The notes beneath the pieces were generated by a model. The model made no database searches. It was not told where the DNA came from and worked only from the letters and a program-made list of their open reading frames with translations. A stretch of DNA of 64,000 bases from Lachnospiraceae bacterium (GTDB taxonomy: Bacteria > Bacillota > Clostridia > Lachnospirales > Lachnospiraceae), in assembly GCA_015057115.1 (NCBI GenBank), contig SVEZ01000007.1, forward strand, positions 1 to 64,000, in the 5' to 3' direction. The position numbers and the translations under genes were made by a program. Below, piece by piece: positions 9,026-17,961 of the stretch. Every line of letters starts with the position of its first letter. Position 1 is the first letter of the stretch.

Positions 9026-9042
9026 AACCTGTTTAACAGGTT
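9026..9042. other. Small palindrome in the ABC-F leader
   Basis: AACCTGTT-T-AACAGGTT, an 8-bp perfect dyad with a 1-nt centre, lying between the leader peptide and the attenuator terminator. It may be part of the leader fold or a protein site. Confidence 0.45.
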
Positions 9043-9075
9043 ATTAACGGTTCATGTTGTCTTAAATAGTCTTAT

Positions 9076-9105
9076 CTAATAATCAATGCTCCTCACCTTA
9101 CGCAT
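9076..9105 (-). CDS. Leader peptide of the ABC-F gene
   Basis: Nine codons (MRKVRSIDY) plus TAG. GAAAGGAA lies 7 nt upstream of the ATG, which starts about 28 nt downstream of a consensus -10. Its size and its position ahead of a terminator fit the regulatory uORFs that sense ribosome-stalling antibiotics before ABC-F and erm-type genes. No homology is claimed; the role is inferred from position. Confidence 0.6.
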   Translation of the reverse strand: MRKVRSIDY

Positions 9106-9132
9106 TACGCGTTCCTTTCTTAAAACATCTTG

Positions 9133-9162
9133 ATAATAGCATAGTGGATTTGAGTTTGTCAA
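9133..9162 (-). promoter_or_regulatory. Promoter of the ABC-F leader
   Basis: Minus strand: perfect TTGACA (9162-9157), an 18-nt spacer and TATTAT (9138-9133) within TGCTATTAT (extended -10). It is the best-matching promoter in the window and lies about 430 nt before the ABC-F start. Confidence 0.8.
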
Positions 9163-9340
9163 TACAGTTTTCTTTATGCCTATTTCGCTTTTTTGATTTT
9201 TACTGATTTATCAAAACCGGAAGCAATAAATGGTTTTTAATTTCACAGCCCCTGTAAACATATTGTCATAACTTCTCACTTCCGAGTCATCTGCATTACT
9301 TCCAATTGCTTTCACATTTGTGCCAAACGTCAAATTTTCT

Positions 9341-9391
9341 TACAATTTTGCAAATTGTAGTCTGTCACTTGAAGGAGCTTCCCTTTTGTGC
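9341..9391 (+). promoter_or_regulatory. Dyad and promoter upstream of the LytTR regulator
   Basis: TACAATTT-TGC-AAATTGTA (9341-9359) is a perfect 8-bp dyad. It is followed by TTGAAG, a 17-nt spacer and TAAGCT preceded by TGC. The dyad lies just upstream of the -35 and could be an operator. The promoter match is moderate. Confidence 0.45.
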
Positions 9392-9420
9392 TAAGCTAAA
9401 AGAAAAACGGGATGGTTACT

Positions 9421-10179
9421 ATGAACATAGCATTAATTGACGATATGCCCCAGGAGCTTAGCCGGCTTTCGGAAATCATAAGGGAGTATGCGCAAGAACA
9501 GCATATCTCCGTAGAAATACAAACCTTTCACAGCGCAGAGGATTTTCTTGCCGACTATCGTCCCCTTTCCTATACCATGATTTTTATGGATATTTATATG
9601 GAGGGTATGACCGGGGTTGAAGCAGTAAAACAAATTCGGGAAGTGGATAAAGATGCTCTTATTGTCTTTCTCACCACCAGTCGGGATCATACCTTTGATG
9701 CTTTTAAAGTACATGCCTTTCAGTATATCTTAAAGGTTCCGGAAAATGATATTTTGAAAAATGAGGTCCGCCAGGCTTTATCGGATACGATTTCTCTTCA
9801 TAACACCTTTGAAGCCGGAATTACAATTTCCATCGACGGCGAGGCGAAAAACTTTCCTTTTTCCGGTATCATCTGTGTCCAAACGGAAAAAAACTATATC
9901 CGTATCACGGACCGGCAGCAAAACAGTTACCGTACCCGTATGACATTTTCTGCTATATGTCAGCTTTTAAGTAAAGACAGCCGCTTTTTACAGATTAATC
10001 GCGGCATCATCATCAACATGGATTACATTGATACCTTTGAAAAAGAATCCTGCGTGCTGCACGGAGGTTACACTCTGCCTGTCAGTGTCCGGGATCAGAA
10101 GCGGTTAGATCAGATTCGCCGGAATTATGTTTTTTCCAAACTACAAAACAGAACGCAAAACGGAGGTTCTCTATCATGA
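9421..10179 (+). CDS. LytTR response regulator (AgrA-like)
   Basis: 252 residues. The receiver domain (1-120) has the acidic pair in IALIDD, the phospho-acceptor Asp in IFMDIYMEGMTG, and LTTSRDHTFDAF. It is followed by a LytTR DNA-binding domain (about 135-245, KNYIRIT and FLQINRGIIINMDYI). The second ATG (9421) is preferred; the first (9412) is also possible, and neither has a strong ribosome binding site. It overlaps the kinase gene by 4 bp (ATGA). No agrB/agrD-like genes are seen nearby. Confidence 0.88.
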   Translation: MNIALIDDMPQELSRLSEIIREYAQEQHISVEIQTFHSAEDFLADYRPLSYTMIFMDIYMEGMTGVEAVKQIREVDKDALIVFLTTSRDHTFDAFKVHAFQYILKVPENDILKNEVRQALSDTISLHNTFEAGITISIDGEAKNFPFSGIICVQTEKNYIRITDRQQNSYRTRMTFSAICQLLSKDSRFLQINRGIIINMDYIDTFEKESCVLHGGYTLPVSVRDQKRLDQIRRNYVFSKLQNRTQNGGSLS

Positions 10180-11501
10180 CAATCAAGCATTTCATCATTC
10201 CACTTCTTGCATCTTCAGTGTTACTTCTTCTGATGCTGCTATGCTATGCACCTGCCAAAAATCACCTGCGTTATAAGCGTTCCCACACCATTGTGGCTAT
10301 GTCGGCGGCAACTGTTTTCCTTGCTACAATTACCGCCCTTTCTACCCTTGTGTATTCCCGGGATTTTGGCATGGTAAACGTTCTGTCCATTGTACTGCTG
10401 TTTTTGCTGTACCACAGATCCCTTACGCTTCCCATATCCCAAACCCTGTCCATTTTTTTATTGGTTTGCGCTTTTGCCACCTTTCTTGTCAATTTTTCCA
10501 TTATTTTCGATGCAATCCTGCATCCTAACGGAATGTTGATTAATTTCAGTCTGGAGGCATTTTTGTTTTTGTTGGGATTATGCCTGTTTTTTGGCGGAAT
10601 ATGCCTTATTCCCCTTGCAAAGTATGGTTCCTACATTCTTGACCATATACAACTATCCAAGGTGTGGTGGCTATTCTCCCTGGTATCAGCCGTATTCTAT
10701 TTCTACAACTTACGTATGACAGTACATTACTATAGTACCCTCCACACCAATAAAGTGGGAATGGCTTACATTTTCGGTATGATTACCATGTTTGTGCTTT
10801 TACTGCTACTTTGTATTATCTTTTATCTTATTGTTAATACCTTGATTCATAAAGCAGAGGCGGATGACCGAAACCGTATTCTGGAAATGCAGGAAAAACA
10901 ATATGAGTCTCTTCAACGCTATATTCATGAAGATGCAAAAGTGCGTCACGATTTCCGCCAGACCATTTACGCCTTAACAGAACTTTCTTCCGAGAAGAAT
11001 TATCAGGCTATTGATGAATATCTTCGTCACTACAAAGAATCCATTCCTCAGAAGGAGATGGTGGATTTCTGCGATAATCAGCCTCTTAATGCACTTTTTA
11101 ACCACTATTATCGCAAGGCCGAAACCGCTAACATTAACGCAGAGTTAAAAATTGCTATTCCGGATACACTGAACATTGATACCATAGACCTTTGCTCTAT
11201 CGTGGGAAACATTCTGGAAAATGCCATTACCGCATGCGGCGATATCCCGGAAAAGGATCGTTTTATCCGGTTAATCATTTCCGAGGAGCAAAACCGAGAG
11301 CTGTATATTGCTCTATCCAATAGTTTCAACGGAACAGTTCGACAAATAAAAGACCGCTACCTCTCCACCCACAAAGGCGGAAACGGCATCGGCCTTCTTT
11401 CCGTTGCTACAACTGCTGCCCAGTATAATGGAACAGCAGAATTCTTCCATGATAATTGCGTTTTCTATTCTAACATAATGCTTAGGAATTCTTCGCGCTA
11501 A
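10176..11501 (+). CDS. GHKL sensor histidine kinase (AgrC-like)
   Basis: 441 residues with about six N-terminal membrane segments (1-225), then a cytoplasmic kinase. The phosphorylated His lies in KVRHDFRQTIYAL, the N-box in IVGNILENAITAC and the G-box in GGNGIGLLSV. This is the HPK10-like architecture used for peptide sensing. It is translationally coupled to the upstream regulator. Its stop codon lies one base from the stop of the convergent flavodoxin gene and no terminator is visible between them, so the two transcripts should overlap. Confidence 0.88.
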   Translation: MTIKHFIIPLLASSVLLLLMLLCYAPAKNHLRYKRSHTIVAMSAATVFLATITALSTLVYSRDFGMVNVLSIVLLFLLYHRSLTLPISQTLSIFLLVCAFATFLVNFSIIFDAILHPNGMLINFSLEAFLFLLGLCLFFGGICLIPLAKYGSYILDHIQLSKVWWLFSLVSAVFYFYNLRMTVHYYSTLHTNKVGMAYIFGMITMFVLLLLLCIIFYLIVNTLIHKAEADDRNRILEMQEKQYESLQRYIHEDAKVRHDFRQTIYALTELSSEKNYQAIDEYLRHYKESIPQKEMVDFCDNQPLNALFNHYYRKAETANINAELKIAIPDTLNIDTIDLCSIVGNILENAITACGDIPEKDRFIRLIISEEQNRELYIALSNSFNGTVRQIKDRYLSTHKGGNGIGLLSVATTAAQYNGTAEFFHDNCVFYSNIMLRNSSR

Positions 11502-11502
11502 T

Positions 11503-12192
11503 CTATTTCCAAGGTCTTTTCTCCCCCAGCCAACCCTGTGCTTCCCAATACACCTCATCCGCCGGATTAATCCCTTTTTTATGCAAAAGACGCATAACGG
11601 CAAAGTATGTCTTCGTCTTTAATCCGGGCTTGACGTGTCCGTAATTGCGACGAATTTTAGCTGCCAGAGCTGTAGTTTCTTTCTCGATTGCAGCGCGTTT
11701 CTTTTCCGTAATCTGGTCAAAACTAGTAGCTGCCACCGCCATTCCATACTTATAAATCTTCGGAATTCCCCAATAAAACAGGCTATCCGCCATATCCTTA
11801 TTGGTGGATTTCATGCCGGCGCCTGCGGCTGTGGAAATGCACACTCCCTGTTTTTGAAACATACAGGTCTTGGGACGATGTACCATCCACTGATAGCCAA
11901 AATGATCCAAGAAAGCTTTCATGGAACCGGTGGCATGGTAAACATAAACCGGGCTGGTAAGGATAATCACATCTGCCTCATTCATAGCTTCCACAATGGG
12001 TAAAAGCTTTTCATAATGCGGGCAGTTCTCCTCTCCCTTCAGAAAACAGTTGGTACATCCCACACAAAATTCTCCAAAATCCCGAGGAAGGAAAAATTCT
12101 TTTACCTCCCCCCCTATCTTCTCTACCAGCATTCGTCCAATCTGGCAAGTGGAACCTATATGGTTCTGTCCGTGTATCATTGTAATCTTCAT
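11503..12192 (-). CDS. Flavodoxin-family NAD(P)H-dependent oxidoreductase
   Basis: 229 residues. The N-terminal MITMIHGQNHIGST-type loop binds the FMN phosphate. A CVGCTNCFLKGEENCPHY cluster and the LTSPVYVYHATGSMKAFLDH segment are typical of NADPH-dependent FMN reductases / iron-sulfur flavoproteins. It probably transfers electrons to quinones or small acceptors. It sits 38 bp downstream of the ABC-2 permease gene on the same strand and is convergent with the AgrC-like kinase. Confidence 0.8.
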   Translation of the reverse strand: MKITMIHGQNHIGSTCQIGRMLVEKIGGEVKEFFLPRDFGEFCVGCTNCFLKGEENCPHYEKLLPIVEAMNEADVIILTSPVYVYHATGSMKAFLDHFGYQWMVHRPKTCMFQKQGVCISTAAGAGMKSTNKDMADSLFYWGIPKIYKYGMAVAATSFDQITEKKRAAIEKETTALAAKIRRNYGHVKPGLKTKTYFAVMRLLHKKGINPADEVYWEAQGWLGEKRPWK

Positions 12193-12230
12193 GTTCCTTC
12201 ATCCTCGCACAAATCTATAGCTCATATACT

Positions 12231-13829
12231 TTACAGGCTTGCAAACAGCTTGGCTCCTTTGGTATCCAACCATCGGAAAATTCCAATGGTAAGCACCGCA
12301 ATTACTGCCGTCCATATTCCAAGATATGCTACCGAGCCGATTTTATATCCCTGCCACATATACAACAGGAACTGTCCGATACTGCTGCCCCAACCAATGA
12401 GCATGGCCAATAGCACCGCACCGCTTTGCTTAATGGGTGCCATTTCATTAGTCCAGTTTAAAAGCGGCATTTTTAAGCCAATCATGGTGTTAAATACTGC
12501 TGCCAATGCGGTATATAAAAGCGGCATCACAATCATTAACACTTTTACCGTTACACTGGTCTCTACTACGAAAAGTGCACACACACAGCTAAACAGCATA
12601 GGCAAACCGGAAAGCATAAACTGCATAATCGCTTTTACCCTAAGAACAGTCTTCGGCTCAATTGGCATGGACTGTGGAATCCAAATGCTTTTTCCTTCCA
12701 AAGAAACTGCCGGAACCGCCGTATCAATCATAGATGTTAAGGTACAAAGTCCGGTGATGATGAGTATTATTGCGGCATCCTCATAGCCACCAAGGAAATT
12801 GCTTAAAAGCGCCAAAAATGCTTTACCCTTTACCAGTAACAACACTCCGCAGGCAGGAATCAGTAAAATTCCCAAGCCGCAGTTTAACATATAGTTGGCG
12901 CTTGCTGTAAATCTTCCCAATTCTTTTGCCAAAAGCGCGCCGAATATGCTTTTTTCCTTTACTGATTTGGCAACATACTTCACCTTTGTGGTTTTGCCGG
13001 TGGCAGTAGCAATCTTTAAAAAGCTACGTTCCAGTACAATCCATGTTAAAATCGTCAATACCACCGATGCTACGCAAAATACCAGAGTTGCCAACGCATC
13101 TCCTTCTCCGATTCTGCCGAAAAGATATAATCCGTAGGCTACACCCTTAATCTTCTCACCGTAAAATACTGCATTTATAGCCACGTCCCGAATCAAATCG
13201 CTGGCTTTAAAGTACAGGAAATAGTATCCGCCGATAAATACCAATGAAGTAAGTACGGTAACGATGCTCTTGTTTTTTAACTTTAAGCTGATTTTTGCCA
13301 CTACCCATCCAAGAATACAGGAAAGCAGTAGCACAATCACCGAAATTACAAGAAACAATGCAATACCGCAAATCACTCTGGCTGCAGTAATTCCCGCGAA
13401 GTACCAATATACAATCAATGCCGGCAAAACCACAGTAGCCGCATACATGGTTCCCAACAGATATACGTTTAAAAGTCGGGAGGCAATAATAATATTCACC
13501 GGTACAGGCATGGATAGCAACAAATCATTATCCTTTGCCAGATACAATCCGGAATAGGTGTTAAACACACTTCCGAAGGCTCCCAACACAATGGCTATGC
13601 CACTCATAATCATAAAGTAAAGCCAGCCTACATTTGCCGCAAGAAGGCTATCGCAAAGACTGTATGCCAGAAAACCAAACATGCCGCCTAACATACCAAC
13701 CATGATGGCTACAAAGAACAAAATCCATAAGGCAACGGCGAATTTGGAACGCATTTTGTTCTTCTTTGCGTTGTAAAAATATCCCTTAAATACTTCCCCT
13801 AATTGTTTTTTCAATAAGGTCTTCAGCAT
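12231..13829 (-). CDS. ABC-2 type exporter permease
   Basis: 532 residues with about 11-12 hydrophobic segments (first around 30-60, last around 490-515) and no ATPase motifs. It starts at the stop codon of the ATPase gene (TAATG overlap), so the pair forms one exporter. The length is double that of simple ABC-2 permeases, suggesting two fused halves. The substrate is unknown. Confidence 0.82.
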   Translation of the reverse strand: MLKTLLKKQLGEVFKGYFYNAKKNKMRSKFAVALWILFFVAIMVGMLGGMFGFLAYSLCDSLLAANVGWLYFMIMSGIAIVLGAFGSVFNTYSGLYLAKDNDLLLSMPVPVNIIIASRLLNVYLLGTMYAATVVLPALIVYWYFAGITAARVICGIALFLVISVIVLLLSCILGWVVAKISLKLKNKSIVTVLTSLVFIGGYYFLYFKASDLIRDVAINAVFYGEKIKGVAYGLYLFGRIGEGDALATLVFCVASVVLTILTWIVLERSFLKIATATGKTTKVKYVAKSVKEKSIFGALLAKELGRFTASANYMLNCGLGILLIPACGVLLLVKGKAFLALLSNFLGGYEDAAIILIITGLCTLTSMIDTAVPAVSLEGKSIWIPQSMPIEPKTVLRVKAIMQFMLSGLPMLFSCVCALFVVETSVTVKVLMIVMPLLYTALAAVFNTMIGLKMPLLNWTNEMAPIKQSGAVLLAMLIGWGSSIGQFLLYMWQGYKIGSVAYLGIWTAVIAVLTIGIFRWLDTKGAKLFASL

Positions 13830-14536
13830 TATTCCGCCTCCATTTCCAGGAAGACATCCTCTAAGGAATGATCTCCCTTCACTTCCTCCATGGTTCCGGC
13901 TTTAATAAGCTGTCCCTGTTTAATAATGGCAACCTTGTCGCAAAGCTTTTCTGCCACTTCCAATACATGGGTAGAGAAAAAGATTGCTCCGCCATTATCA
14001 CAATGTTCCCTCATCATCTCTTTTAACAAATGTGCCGCCTTGGGATCTAAGCCCACGAACGGTTCGTCCATGATAATAAGTTCCGGTGCATGAAGCCATG
14101 CGGACACAATGGCCAGCTTCTGCTTCATTCCATGAGAATAGGCGGAAATAGGCTGCGCCAAATCCCCTGTAATTTCAAACAAATCGGCATACTTCTTAAT
14201 CCGCTCTTCTCTTTCCTTTCTTGGTACGGCAAAAATATCTGCCACAAAATTCAGATATTTGATACCGCTCATAAATTCATATAAATCCGGGTTGTCCGGT
14301 ATGTACGCGATTTTCTTTTTGCAGGAAAGAGGTGCATCCACTATAGATTCACCGCAAACGGTAATGGTTCCTTCATCAAACTGCTGGATACCCACCACAC
14401 TTTTTAAGGTTGTGGTTTTTCCGGCACCGTTATGTCCGATGAAACCATAAATCTCTCCTTTTTGAATATGAATGGACAAATCGTCCACTGCCTTCTTCTC
14501 CCCGTAACACTTGGTTAAATGTTCTATCTTAAGCAT
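13829..14536 (-). CDS. ABC transporter ATP-binding protein
   Basis: 235 residues. Walker A GHNGAGKTT, a Q-loop region, the signature SAYSHGMKQKL (SHGM in place of SGGQ, common in ABC-2 exporters), Walker B LIIMDEPFVGLDP and the switch FFSTHVLE. AAGGAG lies 7 nt before the ATG. It energises the permease encoded next to it. Confidence 0.9.
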   Translation of the reverse strand: MLKIEHLTKCYGEKKAVDDLSIHIQKGEIYGFIGHNGAGKTTTLKSVVGIQQFDEGTITVCGESIVDAPLSCKKKIAYIPDNPDLYEFMSGIKYLNFVADIFAVPRKEREERIKKYADLFEITGDLAQPISAYSHGMKQKLAIVSAWLHAPELIIMDEPFVGLDPKAAHLLKEMMREHCDNGGAIFFSTHVLEVAEKLCDKVAIIKQGQLIKAGTMEEVKGDHSLEDVFLEMEAE

Positions 14537-14599
14537 ATATTTTATTCTCCTTTCGGACTTATCTTACCATTTTCCATCATTTTTTGCTACCCCACATGT

Positions 14600-15250
14600 C
14601 TATAAAAGCATCAAGGTTATGATTCCATAGGTTGCAAGACCGAGACTGGCGGCACAGCAACTTGGAGCATCAATGAAGATGTCAAGCTTCGTTGCCCGGA
14701 ACAGTAATCCAATAATCTGGATTACCAGCGGATTTAAAAGCATACACCAAAGGGGTGCATCCAACATTCCTATAGCAATCAGCACCATCACCACAATAGC
14801 CGGAATAATTACCAGCATGGCATACAAGGTAAAAAATGGCACGTAAATCTGTTTAAAAATAGAGGTAATCACTTTTTGCGCCAGCGCCAAATCTTCTTTT
14901 TCCATGATTCGCTGATAAATGGTAGGCTGCAAGCACAAAAATGTATGAATCATAAATCCACCCATGGCTCCGCATAAGAAAATCACCGTAAGAATGGTTG
15001 CCAAGATCTGATGTTCCTTTGCCAGCACCAGCATCAGGGAAATAAATCCACAGGAATACATGGGAACCGCAAACATGGCAAGAATATCTGACCAGACAAA
15101 GCGCCAGTGAGCCATGTTCATCCATGCACTTTCTATCATTCCCGCTTTTCCGATTTTCTTATTGTTCGGCCCTTTGATGTCCAGCAACAAATCTGCTGTC
15201 GCACATAAAAGGCCGCCCATAATTCCGATTATCGCAAGTGTTTTTATCAT
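14600..15250 (-). CDS. Six-TM membrane protein, DUF6796-like
   Basis: 216 residues, nearly all membrane (about six segments). An N-terminal ATADLLLDIKGPNNKK segment is followed by WMNMAHWRFVWSD, as in a Clostridia family of unknown function. GGAGGG lies 6 nt before the ATG. It is the last gene of an apparent unit PAP2-GNAT-DUF (minus strand). No enzyme motif was recognised. Confidence 0.65.
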   Translation of the reverse strand: MIKTLAIIGIMGGLLCATADLLLDIKGPNNKKIGKAGMIESAWMNMAHWRFVWSDILAMFAVPMYSCGFISLMLVLAKEHQILATILTVIFLCGAMGGFMIHTFLCLQPTIYQRIMEKEDLALAQKVITSIFKQIYVPFFTLYAMLVIIPAIVVMVLIAIGMLDAPLWCMLLNPLVIQIIGLLFRATKLDIFIDAPSCCAASLGLATYGIITLMLL

Positions 15251-15278
15251 TGTTCTCCCTCCAGTTCACGAATTCTTT

Positions 15279-15743
15279 TTACCGGCTCACTACAAATCGC
15301 GGGCCTTCCTCTCCCATTTTGCCGTTTGGTTGAAATCCGCATTTTTCCAAAACTTTCTGGGACGCTATATTATCCGGATCTGTCTCGGCTTCCACCGCAT
15401 TTACCTCCGGCTTGGAGAATGCCCACTTCACAGCCGCTTTTACCGCCTCTGTGGCATATCCATGACCCTGATATTCTTCATCAATTCCATAGCCGATTTC
15501 CGGAAGTCCTTTCTCATCCAATCCCTTAAAACACATATCTCCGATGGGTGTTCCGTTAAGAAGCTCGATTCTCCACATGGCGTACCATTCCCATTTCTCC
15601 GGTTCCTTCAGGCAGCCCTCTAGCATTTCGCCGTAGGCCTTCTTCATTTCCGGATCCGTTTCCGCCGCAATAACACCTTCCATCTGCTCCTTGGTTGTTG
15701 TGTAAATTTTTAACCGTCTCGTAAAACATGTTGTCTGCTTCAT
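15279..15743 (-). CDS. GNAT N-acetyltransferase (RimJ/RimL-like)
   Basis: 154 residues. The acetyl-CoA binding motif A reads GYGIDEEYQGHGYATEAV (about 87-104), followed by NIASQKVLEKCGF as in RimJ-type enzymes. It starts 3 bp after the PAP2 stop codon and is co-transcribed with it. The acceptor is unknown. Confidence 0.82.
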   Translation of the reverse strand: MKQTTCFTRRLKIYTTTKEQMEGVIAAETDPEMKKAYGEMLEGCLKEPEKWEWYAMWRIELLNGTPIGDMCFKGLDEKGLPEIGYGIDEEYQGHGYATEAVKAAVKWAFSKPEVNAVEAETDPDNIASQKVLEKCGFQPNGKMGEEGPRFVVSR

Positions 15744-15746
15744 TTT

Positions 15747-16409
15747 CTATGCCTTCCCTTCTTTTGTAATGAAAACCACCGCCGCTTTATATATTCCAAA
15801 TAATCCGGCGCTTAATAATATCGCTCCTGCAATATCCGTAAACCAGTGTACTCCGGAAATCAATCTTCCAATGACCATAAAGATAGAAAACAGAATTGCA
15901 AAAACATCCACACCATAACGTAGTGCTGTCGCTTTTATCCTTCGATGCCCCTGCTCCATCAGAGTTGGCATCACGCTTAAAACCAGCAGTGTTGTGGATG
16001 AAGGATAGGATGCCTCCATGATTCCGTCAATGGGAATGGGGCGATAGTTAATTGGAATCATTTCAAATACCAGATATCCCAAAATTACAACCACATAATA
16101 CATTCCCAGAATCAAAATATCCTTATCTACTTTTACAATACTTCTTCGACGAATCCATTGGGACAATCCCACAATTGCAAATATCATGCACACACCCATG
16201 GGTACCAACCCCAGCCAGTCCGTGACGGTATATAAAGTCATATTGGTTCCCGTCATTTGATGAAACCGGGTGTTGAATGCGGCAAAACCGATGTTTGTTC
16301 CCTTTTGTCCCAAGGGCTGCACATCTATCATCTGAATTAACACTGTCCAGATGACAAAAATGATTAGTGACGCCATGCCCCAAAACAAAATACTCTTTCC
16401 CTTTTTCAT
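15747..16409 (-). CDS. PAP2-family membrane phosphatase-like protein
   Basis: 220 residues, five to six membrane segments. The family motifs appear in order: an NYRPIP segment, YPSSTT, and GRLISGVHWFTDIAG with the nucleophile His and Asp. The second motif reads PSST where PSGH is usual, so the proton-donor His is missing. The protein may be a weak or altered lipid phosphatase. It follows the GNAT gene by 13 bp. Confidence 0.75.
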   Translation of the reverse strand: MKKGKSILFWGMASLIIFVIWTVLIQMIDVQPLGQKGTNIGFAAFNTRFHQMTGTNMTLYTVTDWLGLVPMGVCMIFAIVGLSQWIRRRSIVKVDKDILILGMYYVVVILGYLVFEMIPINYRPIPIDGIMEASYPSSTTLLVLSVMPTLMEQGHRRIKATALRYGVDVFAILFSIFMVIGRLISGVHWFTDIAGAILLSAGLFGIYKAAVVFITKEGKA

Positions 16410-16422
16410 GTTTTTCCCCTTC

Positions 16423-17049
16423 CTACCATAACTGTCCCGGAAGCTTTAATTTTTCCTTTGCCGGGAACTGTTTGTCAAATTCTTCTACCTCTTCGTCCTT
16501 TACGTAATACCCCTTCGGAGTCTGATAAACACCGGTAACCTCCTCAAGATATCCCGGAATCAGCTCCTTGCAAAGGAAAAAGGAGTCGTCCGCCCCTTCC
16601 GGCAAATCATGATAGCGAATACCAAACTCTCTGGCGTAAGTAAAGCCACTTTTTCCGTAAAATAGGATGTTACCTTCAAACAAAACAGCGCCAAAGCCCA
16701 TTTCTTTCGCTTTTTCCAGGGTATAATCCAAAATGGCTTTTCCATAACCTTTTCGCTTTAATTCCGGTGTAATTCCGATGGGGCCCATAGTCAAAACCGG
16801 AACCGTTCTTCCATCGTCACATTCGATAATGGTTCTCATAAACATGTTCTGACCAATCAGTCTTCCCTCTTCCTCCATCACGTAATTCAATTCCGGAATG
16901 AAAGCCGGATCATCCCGAAGTACGTGAAGCACGTAGTGTTCACTGCATCCCGGTTTGTATACATTCCAAAATGCCTCTCTTACCAGATTTTCCGTTTCTC
17001 TTTGTTCTTCTTTTCTTTCTAAACGAATAATTACATTCTCTTTATTCAA
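16423..17049 (-). CDS. GNAT N-acetyltransferase
   Basis: 208 residues starting with TTG (17047-17049), preceded by GGAGGACAAAACG. Motif A reads TPELKRKGYGKAILDYTLE, typical of YhbS/Eis-like GNATs. The sequence upstream (17050-17085) still carries the start of a DUF998 gene, joined to this ribosome binding site at an ATTAGGA repeat. A broken copy of the same gene lies at 22022-22206, behind an intact DUF998 gene. Confidence 0.82.
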   Translation of the reverse strand: MNKENVIIRLERKEEQRETENLVREAFWNVYKPGCSEHYVLHVLRDDPAFIPELNYVMEEEGRLIGQNMFMRTIIECDDGRTVPVLTMGPIGITPELKRKGYGKAILDYTLEKAKEMGFGAVLFEGNILFYGKSGFTYAREFGIRYHDLPEGADDSFFLCKELIPGYLEEVTGVYQTPKGYYVKDEEVEEFDKQFPAKEKLKLPGQLW

Positions 17050-17126
17050 CGTTTTGTCCTCCTAATCTGGATAATTTCAAAAATACACCTCCAATGTCCT
17101 TTCCTCTACATTTAGCAGTATAACAC

Positions 17127-17169
17127 AAAAAAAGAAACAGACCGAAATCACACGGATTTGGGTCTGTTT
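17127..17169 (-). terminator. Terminator, CGTGT-loop family copy 1
   Basis: AAACAGACC (17135-17143) pairs with GGTCTGTTT (17161-17169), with an inner AAATC/GATTT extension and a CGTGT loop on the minus strand, followed by CTTTTTTT. It ends the GNAT-flavodoxin-ABC unit that comes from 20.06 kb. Confidence 0.85.
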
Positions 17170-17175
17170 TTCACT

Positions 17176-17961
17176 TTATTGAATGTCTTTTTTCTCATAG
17201 TTTCCATAAGCCGCCGCTATGCTGATGATGCAAAATACCATGCCGACGGCTATTTTCCCGCCGTCCAAGGTGCCATCCGTCACAATGGCCGCACCATCAC
17301 AATAGCCAAAGGGTGTGATGTTTTTCAAAAACTCCACCGACTCCGCAATGTTGGCAATAATATTGAGAAGATACATAATTCCGGCAATACCAAGACCGAT
17401 TCCGATGCTTCCTTTTCGCAAAAATGCAGAGATTCCGAAACAGATTCCGGAAAGCTCCACCTGTAACAGAAAATACGCAAGGTGCAGCAGATTCAGCTCT
17501 TTCCATGGAATATCTTCTCCGATGGCTGTCATAGAACCTATCACAAGCAGATAAATCACCAGATTCAACGCCACAACCTGAAACAGCAATCCGCACAGCT
17601 TCTCCGTAATAATACGTCTGCGGCTAACCGGATGGGTCAGCAAAAATTCTGCGGTTTTCTCTTTTTCCTCTTTACACAACATACCTGCCGCAGTCAGTGC
17701 CGCAAACATGGCACCGCCCAGTCCCAGCACATTGCCGCACTCAATGGCGTAATAACCCAGCAGCGTTCCAAAATTTAATTTATCCATCCCAAAAGCCGCC
17801 GTAAAAGAGCCCATGGAAGAAAACGTATCGCTGATTTCCTCCATCTCCCCCTTCATTTCCGGATATAGGAACACGCAAACCGCCAGCATAAAGCCAATGG
17901 CACCGGTCCAGATCAGAAAAGCAAGTCTGCCTCTTTTCAATTCCTGTTTTACTATGGTCAT
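17176..17961 (-). CDS. ABC-2 type permease
   Basis: 261 residues, six membrane segments: an N-terminal segment near 15-35, then a cluster from about 55 to 255. A DKLNFGTLLGYYAIECGN segment and a THPVSRRRIITEKL loop match ABC-2 permeases of bacteriocin/antibiotic exporters. It overlaps the ATPase gene by 4 bp and is last before the terminator. Confidence 0.82.
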   Translation of the reverse strand: MTIVKQELKRGRLAFLIWTGAIGFMLAVCVFLYPEMKGEMEEISDTFSSMGSFTAAFGMDKLNFGTLLGYYAIECGNVLGLGGAMFAALTAAGMLCKEEKEKTAEFLLTHPVSRRRIITEKLCGLLFQVVALNLVIYLLVIGSMTAIGEDIPWKELNLLHLAYFLLQVELSGICFGISAFLRKGSIGIGLGIAGIMYLLNIIANIAESVEFLKNITPFGYCDGAAIVTDGTLDGGKIAVGMVFCIISIAAAYGNYEKKDIQ

